From NCBI GenBank assembly GCA_943787425.1, contig CALSMJ010000001.1, positions 434,001 through 498,000 on the forward strand: a stretch of DNA of 64,000 nucleotides, given 5' to 3'. Below, in pieces: positions 57,259 through 64,000 of the stretch (positions are counted from its first letter, which is position 1; every line of letters begins with the position of its first letter). Below the pieces are notes generated by a model, which searched no databases, was not told where the DNA came from, and worked only from the letters and a program-made list of their open reading frames with translations. This stretch comes from an uncultured Pseudomonadales bacterium. GTDB taxonomy: Bacteria > Pseudomonadota > Gammaproteobacteria > Pseudomonadales > Azotimanducaceae. Both the position numbers and the translations under genes were made by a program.

Positions 57259-57912
57259 GGGTCACCCTTTTCCTAATCTGTTTTACGTGATACTCAATGC
57301 TTTCTTTTGATCTGGCTTGCATTTCTAAACGTTGCTTTGGCGGGCTTTCAGGCTGCCTCTTGTTCTGTAAGTCTCAACCGACAGCCCTTAAAGCAACTTT
57401 ATACGCTTGTATAGGCTTATATACGCTTGCGACTTCTCCATTCGAGCCGGGTCTTAAGAGACCTCTTCAGCTTGTACTAGCCGTTCTGACCCTCTGGCCA
57501 ACGATTGCTTTCTCTAAACGCTTAATTCCTGCAGTCTCTATTGTTATGGGTCTTAAACTTTAAACTTCAAGCACTCCTGTGGCCTGCATTAATTTGCCGG
57601 TAATCGACACTGATATCGTTTTAAAGATTCCTGGCCCGACTAAGTGCTTGATCTTACCTCACGCGACCTTGCCTCAGCCCACCTTGTCCTGCGCCCCGCT
57701 TTCTACCGAACGGTTTGCCGTCTCAATGACGTCAGACCTTTTCTCGTTCAATACCCCTACTACGTCTCTACAAGCGTGATAGATTGTTGTCGGAGCGCAA
57801 ACCGCTTCTGGCTTCTGGCTTCTGGCTTCTGGCTTCGGCTTCGACCTATGGCAACCCCTGCCATCTAACCGACGTCTTGCGATCGCGCCAAGGCCTTTTT
57901 ACCAAGCGCAAT
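57259..57912. other. 650-bp region between tig and clpP
   Basis: No credible gene; all open frames are short and unfamiliar. It contains two tandem motifs. TATACGCTTG occurs at 57401-57410 and again at 57421-57430, a 20-bp period. GCTTCTG is repeated four times in a row starting at 57804, followed by related GCTTCGG. The region is pyrimidine-rich on the plus strand. It should hold the clpP promoter, which I could not place with confidence. Confidence 0.55.
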
Positions 57913-59322
57913 TTAGGCTTTTTCAACCCCGCTTGCGTCCTCCCCGCCCACGTCATCGTCTCCGGCGTCATCGATCACCTCAGGGGTTGAATCCGCTTCG
58001 CCTTCGCCTTCGACAGCCTCCGGCTCAGGGGGCTTAAGCGCCTCTTCATAGCTGACAGGCAGTTCTTCGACCTTCGCGGAGGCTAAAATTAACGCCACAA
58101 TTTGCTCTTCCAGCACCAAACTTTGAACCTGACTCAACTGCTGCTCGTTACTGTAGTAATAATTTATCAGCTGCTCAGGTTGCTCATAACTGCTCGCAAT
58201 TTCTTCGATTTTAGATCGGACCTGCGCCTCATCGGCTACCACATTATTTTGCTCAACGATCGCGTTTACAATAAGGCCGAGCTTAACCCGCCGCTCAGCT
58301 TGATCAGTAAACAACTCAAGCGGCAGCATGTTCACGTCAAATTGCTGCCCCCCACCAAACTGTTGCACCATTTCTTGGCGCATACGATTGCATTCTTCAT
58401 TTACCAGCGCCTTCGGCGAATCCACCGGTGTGACTTTAATCAAGCCATCCATCACCTGCGTTTTAACGCGATTTTCAACTGCGGCCTTCAGCTCTTTTTC
58501 CATGTTATTTTGAACTTCAACTCGGAACGCCTCCATTCCGCCTTCTTCTACCCCAAATTCTTTAAAAAAATCATCGTCTAACTCTGGCAGGGTCGATTCG
58601 GCAACTTCGTGCACCTTGATGGCAAATACAGCTTGTTTACCCGCCAGGTCTTCGGCTTGATAATCATCGGGAAACGTCACTGTGACATCTTGCGCGTCAC
58701 CAGCCTTCAAGCCCACGATGCCCTCTTCAAACCCTGGGATCATCGATTTGGAGCCTAGAACCAGCTTGTTACCCTCGGCTTGTCCGCCATCAAAGGCTTC
58801 GCCGTCCACCGTTCCCGAAAAATCAATCGTGACCTGATCTTCTAACGCCGCCGCTCGGTCCACGACTAAAAAGGATTTACGCTGCTCTCTGAGCTTCTCG
58901 ATCATCATTTCAAGATCGTCTGGCGACACTTCAGCCACTGGTTTCGTGACCTGAATCTCGTCGAAAGCCCCCATCTTTATTTCCGGAAAGATCTCAATCA
59001 ATGCTGAAAATGATAGGTCTTTATCCAGCTCCATTACGACATCATTAATTTCGGGCATCCCCGCAGGCTTTAAAGCTTGCTGGTCAACGGCAGCTGCGAA
59101 GCTTTGTTGCATAATTTCACTGGAGACTTCTTGCAAGATGCCTGGCCCAAATCGGCGACGAACTTCTCGTATCGGCACCTTGCCCGGCCGAAAGCCTTTG
59201 ATACGCGCTTGCCCTGCAGCTTGCTTAATTTTGACTTCGACCTTCTCGGCAACTTCCGAGGCTGGCACTGTGATGCGCATTTTGCGCTCAAGTTTTGAAA
59301 CTGTCTCAACCGTAACTTGCAT
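57913..59322 (-). CDS. tig: Trigger factor
   Basis: A 469-residue ribosome-bound chaperone and prolyl isomerase. The ribosome-binding motif is FRPGKVPIREVRRRFG (about residues 44-59, the GFRxGxxP loop). The FKBP-like domain (about residues 150-240) holds TIDFSGTVDGEAFDGG and MIPGFEEGIVGLKAGD. A helical C-terminal arm domain follows. Compared with E. coli (432 residues), the C-terminus has an extra acidic tail of about 40 residues. It is downstream of tRNA-Leu, probably on the same transcript. Confidence 0.96.
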   Translation of the reverse strand: MQVTVETVSKLERKMRITVPASEVAEKVEVKIKQAAGQARIKGFRPGKVPIREVRRRFGPGILQEVSSEIMQQSFAAAVDQQALKPAGMPEINDVVMELDKDLSFSALIEIFPEIKMGAFDEIQVTKPVAEVSPDDLEMMIEKLREQRKSFLVVDRAAALEDQVTIDFSGTVDGEAFDGGQAEGNKLVLGSKSMIPGFEEGIVGLKAGDAQDVTVTFPDDYQAEDLAGKQAVFAIKVHEVAESTLPELDDDFFKEFGVEEGGMEAFRVEVQNNMEKELKAAVENRVKTQVMDGLIKVTPVDSPKALVNEECNRMRQEMVQQFGGGQQFDVNMLPLELFTDQAERRVKLGLIVNAIVEQNNVVADEAQVRSKIEEIASSYEQPEQLINYYYSNEQQLSQVQSLVLEEQIVALILASAKVEELPVSYEEALKPPEPEAVEGEGEADSTPEVIDDAGDDDVGGEDASGVEKA

Positions 59323-59405
59323 AACCGTTCACCACCTCAGTTTGGTCCTCGCAGGCCCGCCAAACAGCGCTTCGCGAATTTGGTGTCTTGCTGTTGTCTT
59401 AAAAG

Positions 59406-59491
<86 letters not shown>

Positions 59492-59569
59492 TTGTTTGAT
59501 CACCCCACCCAGACGGCTTTACCGTAAATGGCCTGGCGCCCCTCGGATCTAGACCCTTCGGGGGCGCAA

Positions 59570-59598
59570 ATTATAGAGCCTAAGAGATGCCATCACAA
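59570..59598 (-). promoter_or_regulatory. Strong promoter of tRNA-Leu (and probably tig)
   Basis: On the minus strand, TTGTGA (59598-59593), 17 bp, then a perfect TATAAT (59575-59570). It is followed by a GC-rich discriminator GCGCCCCC, the hallmark of stable-RNA promoters under stringent (ppGpp/DksA) control. Transcription should begin near 59563, about 70 bp before the tRNA. Confidence 0.82.
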
Positions 59599-59658
59599 CT
59601 GCCGAATCAAAGCGCGAACCGATTGAGCTCTGAACGACTACTTTTTGCTAAGATTTCT

Positions 59659-60792
59659 TCAAAAATTCAACAACTTAGCATAACGGTCTCTGTGGTAGGC
59701 CGCATTGCCTAGGGCATTTTCTAGAACTCTGGCGCGCTTCAAGTAAAAACCCGCGTCAAACTCATCCGTCATCCCGATACCGCCATGAATCTGAATCAAT
59801 TGGCTCGACATTTCATGAAGAAACTCACTCGCTTTGCATTTTGCCAGCGCGACCAGTTCCTTCACGTCCTGCGCGTCCTCATCAAGTGCTGAGAGCGCGG
59901 CTTCGACGCAGGATCGGGTCAATTCCATTTCAGAGTAAAGCCCTGCGGCGCGATGGCCAAGTGCTTGAAAACCACCAATGACCTGACCAAACTGTTTCCG
60001 CGTTTTTAGATAATCAAGGGTCATATCAAACGCCGCGGCGGCGGTGCCAAGCATCTCGGCTGCCAAAGCCGCCGTTGCAATCTCCAGCACGGCTTCGAGT
60101 ACCGCTTGTCCGGTATCAGGCCCTGCCAACATAGCCTCTGCACCTAGGACCACCCCGTCAAAGGTGACACTCGCATAGCCTCTGGAATCCATCGTTTTGA
60201 TAGCATGACGATGCACGCCGGGGGCATCGCAAGCCACCAAAAATAAGCCCAAACCTTGTTTGCCCGCGCCTTGGTCAACGTTTGCAGCCACAACGAAATC
60301 CGTCGCCGCAATGCCTTCCATCACAAATTGTTTTGTGCCCGACAAGATCACACCGCTCGAAGCCCGTTCTGCGCGACACTCTATCTGGTTCGGGTTGTGC
60401 CGTGGCCCCTCTTCCAAGGCCAGTACAACCAAGCGACTGCCATCGGCTATCTTCGGCAGCAAGGCTTGTTTTTGACCCTCTGAGCCCGATTTGAGTAAGG
60501 CCGCGGCGCCAACCACGGACGATGCGTATAACGGGGAGGCAACCAAGTTTCTCCCTAATTGCTCCAATACCAAACCCAGCGTCTGATACCCCAGACCTGC
60601 CCCACCATAAGGCTCAGGTACCACCAGGCCCGTCCACCCCATGTCAATCATTGCTTGCCAGGTCTCAGTAAAGAAACCCTGAGCAAGACCTTGATCTCGC
60701 ATGGCTCGAAAAGTTGAAACCGGTGCTTGCTCACGAACCCAGGCCGAGGCCTGATCTTTTATCATTTGTTGCTCTTCACTCAATGCAGCCAT
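59659..60792 (-). CDS. Acyl-CoA dehydrogenase, shorter subunit
   Basis: A 377-residue flavoprotein. EPYGGAGLGYQTLGLVLEQLG (about residues 59-79) and the middle beta domain match the family. The C-terminal region has QLIQIHGGIGMTDEFDAGFYLKRA, with an acidic residue in the FadE28-like position. It lies 14 bp after a second, different acyl-CoA dehydrogenase, and such pairs often form alpha2-beta2 enzymes acting on side-chain or branched acyl-CoAs. Electrons go to ETF. The real substrate is unknown. Confidence 0.88.
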   Translation of the reverse strand: MAALSEEQQMIKDQASAWVREQAPVSTFRAMRDQGLAQGFFTETWQAMIDMGWTGLVVPEPYGGAGLGYQTLGLVLEQLGRNLVASPLYASSVVGAAALLKSGSEGQKQALLPKIADGSRLVVLALEEGPRHNPNQIECRAERASSGVILSGTKQFVMEGIAATDFVVAANVDQGAGKQGLGLFLVACDAPGVHRHAIKTMDSRGYASVTFDGVVLGAEAMLAGPDTGQAVLEAVLEIATAALAAEMLGTAAAAFDMTLDYLKTRKQFGQVIGGFQALGHRAAGLYSEMELTRSCVEAALSALDEDAQDVKELVALAKCKASEFLHEMSSQLIQIHGGIGMTDEFDAGFYLKRARVLENALGNAAYHRDRYAKLLNF

Positions 60793-60806
60793 CGTGATCT
60801 CCCCGT

Positions 60807-62027
60807 TTAACCTTTCTGCGTCGTTTCTGGCAGCCCCAGGATGTTCTTAGCGATAATATTGTTCTGGATTTCAAACGATCCGCCATAGATCGAGATTGCC
60901 TTTCCACCTAGCCAGCCTCGAACATGCTCAATTTCATCCTCACTAAAGTCATCGCCTTCCCAGCCGATTCCCTGGTGACCCATGAACTCCAAGGTCAGCT
61001 CAGCGCGTTCTTGAGAGACTCTCGTCGCTGAGTTCTTCAGAATCGAGGCTGCGGCACTCACCTCTGGGTTGCCCTTAGCCTCAGCTGTAATCCGCGCAAT
61101 GGTTAAGCCATGCGCTCTGGTGTGCATCAAATGGTCTGCGATTCGAACGCGCAGGTCCGCATCGGCAAGCTCACCGGTTGCCGTCTCTCCAACATAGGAT
61201 TTGGCGAGCGACTGCAAAGAACCCGACACTTTATTGCTGGTGGGCCGTGCGGCAGTTTGACTGGCCCGTTCGTGTTGTAACAACCGCTTACCGACACTCC
61301 ATCCATCATTGAGTGCGCCGAGCAAATCGTCTTTCTCAGCCCTGGCATCATTAAAAAAAGTTTCACAAAACGGGGACGCACCAGCAATCAATTTTATTGG
61401 CCGTGTCTCAACCCCGGGCTGATCCATTTTGAGCATTAAGAAACTGATGCCATCGCGTTTTTTGACACTGCTGTCGGTTCTCACGAGGGCACCACACCAC
61501 TGCGAAATATCGGCACCTGAAGTCCATACCTTTTGCCCATTGATCAACCAATGGTCCCCATTCTCCTCAGCTTTGGTCGCTAAAGAAGCAAGGTCTGAGC
61601 CAGCATTCGGCTCGGAATACCCTAGGCACCAACGAACTTTGCCGCTGCAAATACCAGGGATGTGGCGTTGCTTTTGATCCGCCGTCCCATATTCCATAAT
61701 CGTTGGGCCGACCATGGTCACGCCCATCCCGGCCAAAAGCGGGATGGGGTTAATCGCGCCAACCCGGTGCATTTCTTCGGACAGGACTTTCGCTTCTTGA
61801 TGGTTTAATCCGCCGCCACCTAAATCAGCGGGCCAAGTTGGGGTGCCCCAACCCCGACTCGCGAGCCGGTCGCGCCATAGCGCCGCGTCACCTTCAACCG
61901 CACGATCGCCTTCGACCCCGCCGAAAGGCGCAATGCCTTGACCTCTCAGATTTTCGGGAAAGTTCTGTTGCAACCATTCTGCGACTTCCCCTCGAAACGT
62001 TTCGAGATTACTTGTCTGGTCTGTCAT
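60807..62027 (-). CDS. Acyl-CoA dehydrogenase, longer subunit
   Basis: A 406-residue flavoprotein with the FAD-binding loop WCLGYSEPNAGSDLASLATK (about residues 128-147). The segment WLINGQKVWTSGADISQWC follows, and the C-terminal AISIYGGSFEIQNNIIAKNILGLP carries the usual Gly-Gly-x-x-Glu type motif. I use the ATG at 62027, preceded by AAAGGAA, rather than upstream ATGs that add unmatched residues. It is the first gene of a two-gene operon with the shorter subunit. Confidence 0.88.
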   Translation of the reverse strand: MTDQTSNLETFRGEVAEWLQQNFPENLRGQGIAPFGGVEGDRAVEGDAALWRDRLASRGWGTPTWPADLGGGGLNHQEAKVLSEEMHRVGAINPIPLLAGMGVTMVGPTIMEYGTADQKQRHIPGICSGKVRWCLGYSEPNAGSDLASLATKAEENGDHWLINGQKVWTSGADISQWCGALVRTDSSVKKRDGISFLMLKMDQPGVETRPIKLIAGASPFCETFFNDARAEKDDLLGALNDGWSVGKRLLQHERASQTAARPTSNKVSGSLQSLAKSYVGETATGELADADLRVRIADHLMHTRAHGLTIARITAEAKGNPEVSAAASILKNSATRVSQERAELTLEFMGHQGIGWEGDDFSEDEIEHVRGWLGGKAISIYGGSFEIQNNIIAKNILGLPETTQKG

Positions 62028-62326
62028 ATTCGTTCCTTTCATGCTCAATTTTGGATTCTGATATTTGCCCGATGAACCCCAATTACCGATGCAACTGGCG
62101 GCCAAATCCACGCACTATTGGCCTGCAAGCGCGCTTATCTTCAGCGCATTGCGCCAACGCCTTAAGCGCCACTCAAGCGTCGCATCGCCCCTTGCTGCAA
62201 CCAATTTTAATTGCGACACCGTCAGGGTCTAAGTCTAGATGGCGCGCTACACTACCTTAGCCCCGTTTCAGCATAGCAAACGGCTACCGCAATCAAAACG
62301 GTCTCAACACACGGAGCAGATATTCA

Positions 62327-63013
62327 TCAAATCAATGTCCGTTTATCTTCGAGAAAATCTGCATGAATTCTCGCTGTCGCTTCCTCCGTCTCATCAAACC
62401 AAGGCTCCTTCCGGGCCGCAGACATCCAGTCCCGCATGGCATCCAGCGCCAAAAGACGGTGACAGTAATCCAAGCTTGGCTGAGACAACGGCAGGGCGTA
62501 ATTTACGACTCGAATCGCCACAGGACAAAAGAACGCATCCACCGCAGAAAAACGCGCGCCCGATAAAAAATCGCCGCCAAAACGTGTTAAACCCTCGCAA
62601 AATAGGTCATCGAGTCGACTGAGATCGCGCCTGAGGCCTGGCGACAACTCGCGAATTTGAAATTGCGCCGAACAGATCATCGGACAGTGCGCTCTTAAGA
62701 CGTGAAAACCAGCATGCATTTCGCTGCTCGCCGATCGGGCGAAGGCTCTGGCAGGGCCTGAAGTGGGCCAAACCTGCTTATTGCGCTCTCCCAAATATTC
62801 GATGATGGCCAACGAATCCCAAATGATCTCGTTGTCATCATGCAGACAAGGCACCCGACCATTGGGGGAAAAAGCTTTGTAACGTTGATAGTTATCAGGC
62901 CCATCAAATGGTACCAACACTTCCTCGAAAGGAATCTCCAAGCTTCGCATTAAGACGGCGGGTCGTAACGACCAAGAGGAATAGTTTTTGTTACCGATAT
63001 AAAGCTGCTTCAT
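62327..63013 (-). CDS. Glutathione S-transferase family protein
   Basis: A 228-residue GST-fold protein. The thioredoxin-like domain begins LYIGNKNYSSWSLRPAVLMR, with the tandem Ser-Ser-Trp-Ser seen in a branch of bacterial GSTs. NGRVPCLHDDNEIIWDSLAI (about residues 51-70) holds the cis-Pro and the glutathione-binding Asp-Ser. The helical C-terminal domain is full length. The physiological substrate is unknown. It lies between tRNA-His and the acyl-CoA dehydrogenases on the same strand. Confidence 0.85.
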   Translation of the reverse strand: MKQLYIGNKNYSSWSLRPAVLMRSLEIPFEEVLVPFDGPDNYQRYKAFSPNGRVPCLHDDNEIIWDSLAIIEYLGERNKQVWPTSGPARAFARSASSEMHAGFHVLRAHCPMICSAQFQIRELSPGLRRDLSRLDDLFCEGLTRFGGDFLSGARFSAVDAFFCPVAIRVVNYALPLSQPSLDYCHRLLALDAMRDWMSAARKEPWFDETEEATARIHADFLEDKRTLI

Positions 63014-63297
63014 TTGAGGCGTCTGACGAACCCTTAATCCTTAGCGGGCATACTATACCAATTCTTGTGCGGTAAACGTGACGACACCTAGAGCCCTTCA
63101 AAGGGCGCGCTTTACCGGCTGCTGATTAACTCAGAATTTTCCGTCTTATAAAAGTCGGGACACTGATGCAGGTTTAAGGGCGTCCTATTGCAGCAGCTTG
63201 GATTGGATACTTCCTGAAATTAGCGCCGTTAATCTGCTTCATTCCATGCGAAGGCGCGGTTCAGTTTAGGCGGATCAATCGACATAAGACGCGCGAC

Positions 63298-63318
63298 TAT
63301 GGGGTATGGGGTATGGGG
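63298..63318 (+). repeat. 7-bp triplication at the 3' end of tRNA-His
   Basis: TATGGGG occurs three times in a row (63298-63318). The last copy includes the CCCCA 3' end of tRNA-His when read on the minus strand. It marks either polymerase slippage or the scar of recombination at the tRNA 3' end. Confidence 0.8.
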
Positions 63319-63390
63319 TGAGCGACGGGGATTGAACCCGCGACCACCGGAATCACAATCCGGAGCTCTACCAACTGAGCTACGCCCACC
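63314..63390 (-). tRNA. tRNA-His (anticodon GUG)
   Basis: A 77-nt gene including the special G at position -1. The acceptor stem GTGGGCG/CGCTCAC has one G-U pair, with discriminator C and an encoded CCA. The anticodon loop TTGTGAT gives GUG. TTCAATC is in the T-arm. It is the third of three clustered tRNAs. Confidence 0.97.
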
Positions 63391-63464
63391 ATTTCAACCT
63401 TTCTACTTCTACAACCAAGGCGAGCAACACGTGTTACGCCAGCGGTCTATTTTCTCAAATGAAG

Positions 63465-63541
63465 TGGTACGCCCGACAGGAATCGAACCTGTAACCCTCG
63501 GCTTAGAAGGCCGATGCTCTATCCAGTTGAGCTACGGGCGC
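63465..63541 (-). tRNA. tRNA-Arg (anticodon UCU)
   Basis: A 77-nt gene. The acceptor GCGCCCG pairs with CGGGCGT (G-U at the end), and CCA is encoded. The anticodon stem TCGGC/GCCGA encloses CTTCTAA, giving UCU. The T-arm has TTCGATT. Confidence 0.97.
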
Positions 63542-63622
63542 AAGCTTCGCCGAACTTGTACTGTTTATCGATTTCTTTGTCGCCCCAGCCAGACTTGATG
63601 CCTGTTTGCTTGCACTTGAAAT

Positions 63623-63699
63623 TGGTCGGGGTAGAGAGATTCGAACTCCCGACATCCTGCTCCCAAAGCAGGCGCGCTACCAGACTGCGCTATACCCCG
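63623..63699 (-). tRNA. tRNA-Pro (anticodon UGG)
   Basis: A 77-nt gene. The acceptor stem CGGGGTA pairs with TACCCCG, and CCA is encoded. The anticodon stem CCTGC/GCAGG encloses TTTGGGA, giving UGG. The T-arm has TTCGAAT. It is first in the cluster, nearest the promoter. Confidence 0.97.
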
Positions 63700-63791
63700 A
63701 ACGTCAACTGCCGATGCTACAACGGATTGCTTGAGCGATCCACTGAGAGGGGCCAAAACGTTTACCTCAACCCGACTTCCGCAGGCCGCAG

Positions 63792-63821
63792 ATTCTACTG
63801 AATGTTTCAGGCCAGCGTCAA
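63792..63821 (-). promoter_or_regulatory. Promoter of the tRNA-Pro-Arg-His cluster
   Basis: On the minus strand, TTGACG (63821-63816), 18 bp, then TAGAAT (63797-63792). Each hexamer is 5 of 6. The discriminator that follows (CTGCGGCC) is GC-rich, as in stable-RNA promoters. Start of transcription is about 85 bp before tRNA-Pro. Confidence 0.75.
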
Positions 63822-63927
63822 CGACGACACGAATAAAAACCCGCTTACCGACGTAGAATCGCCCGAAAATCGCGGATTACCAGCCTTTGAGCGCTTGACC
63901 GGCTCTGTCGTCGCACCGATCAACTGT

Positions 63928-63933
63928 TATAAT
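63928..63933 (+). promoter_or_regulatory. -10 element of lpxH
   Basis: A perfect TATAAT 23 bp before the lpxH ATG. No good -35 hexamer stands at 16-18 bp; TTGACC at 63895-63900 is too far away. It is therefore only a likely promoter. Confidence 0.5.
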
Positions 63934-63956
63934 GCCTTGAAACCAAGCGATTCAAT

Positions 63957-64000
63957 ATGGCCCATTACTTCATATCTGATCTTCACCTCGACCCAAGTCG
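63957..64000 (+). CDS. lpxH: UDP-2,3-diacylglucosamine diphosphatase LpxH, N-terminal fragment
   Basis: The first 14 codons, reading MAHYFISDLHLDPS, before the window ends. FISDLHL is the first metal-binding motif of the calcineurin-like phosphoesterase LpxH, which makes lipid X in lipid A synthesis. The fragment is short, but the motif at this exact distance from the start is distinctive. Confidence 0.8.
   Translation, partial: MAHYFISDLHLDPS

Noticed and set aside
58102..58581. 159-codon plus-strand open frame inside tig
   Set aside because: Fully antisense to trigger factor, with a hydrophobic, low-complexity product typical of antisense frames.

Overview
This 64 kb window is chromosomal DNA from a gammaproteobacterium. 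The evidence is the tRNA/tig-clpP-clpX-lon-hupB-ppiD block, a dnaQ-rnhA-methyltransferase block next to mltD, a Shewanella-type aspartate carbamoyltransferase, sohB, glnS, nfuA, cobalamin-dependent metH, and a haemoprotein sulfite reductase paired with a DUF934 protein. Coding density is high. The genes look vertically inherited and mostly housekeeping. I see no prophage, transposase, CRISPR array or rRNA operon.

Layout. 0-3.2 kb: the 3' end of a crotonase, then a minus-strand group (MDR oxidoreductase, DUF188, slyD) and tdk. 3.4-8.4 kb: a perfect LexA (SOS) box, a 14-bp tandem array, the error-prone polymerase gene dnaE2 without imuA/imuB next to it, and a MATE exporter. 8.4-16.3 kb: two more short tandem arrays and a type II secretion operon gspEFGHIJKLM on the minus strand, without gspC, gspD or gspN. 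16.6-20.1 kb: LysR regulator, pyrB, cysK and an O6-alkylguanine-DNA alkyltransferase, ending in a strong bidirectional terminator. 20.2-23.8 kb: etfBA divergent from etfQO. 23.9-28.2 kb: DUF1285, SRPBCC, a CDF transporter, an alpha/beta hydrolase, and glyA. glyA is preceded by a clear ZTP (pfl) riboswitch and its promoter. 28.7-35.9 kb: exported M19 dipeptidase, CPXCG protein, PLP-dependent dehydratase, glnS, TSUP permease, exported propeller-like protein, a 630-bp gene-free stretch, and nfuA. 36.2-42.7 kb: metH, DUF2970, an unlisted 39-residue membrane protein, cysI and DUF934. 42.9-49.5 kb: acuI/yhdH, sohB, SCP2, dnaQ, rnhA, methyltransferase, mltD. 49.5-59.5 kb: ppiD, hupB, lon, clpX, clpP, tig and tRNA-Leu. 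59.7-64 kb: two acyl-CoA dehydrogenases, a GST, tRNA-His, tRNA-Arg and tRNA-Pro, and the start of lpxH.

How the genes connect. The two acyl-CoA dehydrogenases would pass electrons through ETF (etfAB) to ETF-ubiquinone oxidoreductase, both encoded here. GlyA and MetH link one-carbon metabolism, and the ZTP riboswitch ties GlyA to folate shortage. Tig, ClpXP, Lon, HU and PpiD form a protein folding and turnover block, probably transcribed partly from a stringent-type tRNA promoter.

The most unusual material is regulatory or repetitive. (1) The SOS box controls an orphan dnaE2 through a leader made of a 14-bp minisatellite that leaves an Lys-rich reading frame open. (2) The ZTP riboswitch has a long structured linker. 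(3) Short tandem arrays with 12-16 bp units occur repeatedly between genes and at gene 3' ends. (4) The Pro-Arg-His-Leu tRNA cluster is split by three metabolic genes, with a tandem repeat at the tRNA-His 3' end. I found no convincing new multi-gene system. Function calls rest on recognised motifs and gene order; no database search was possible.
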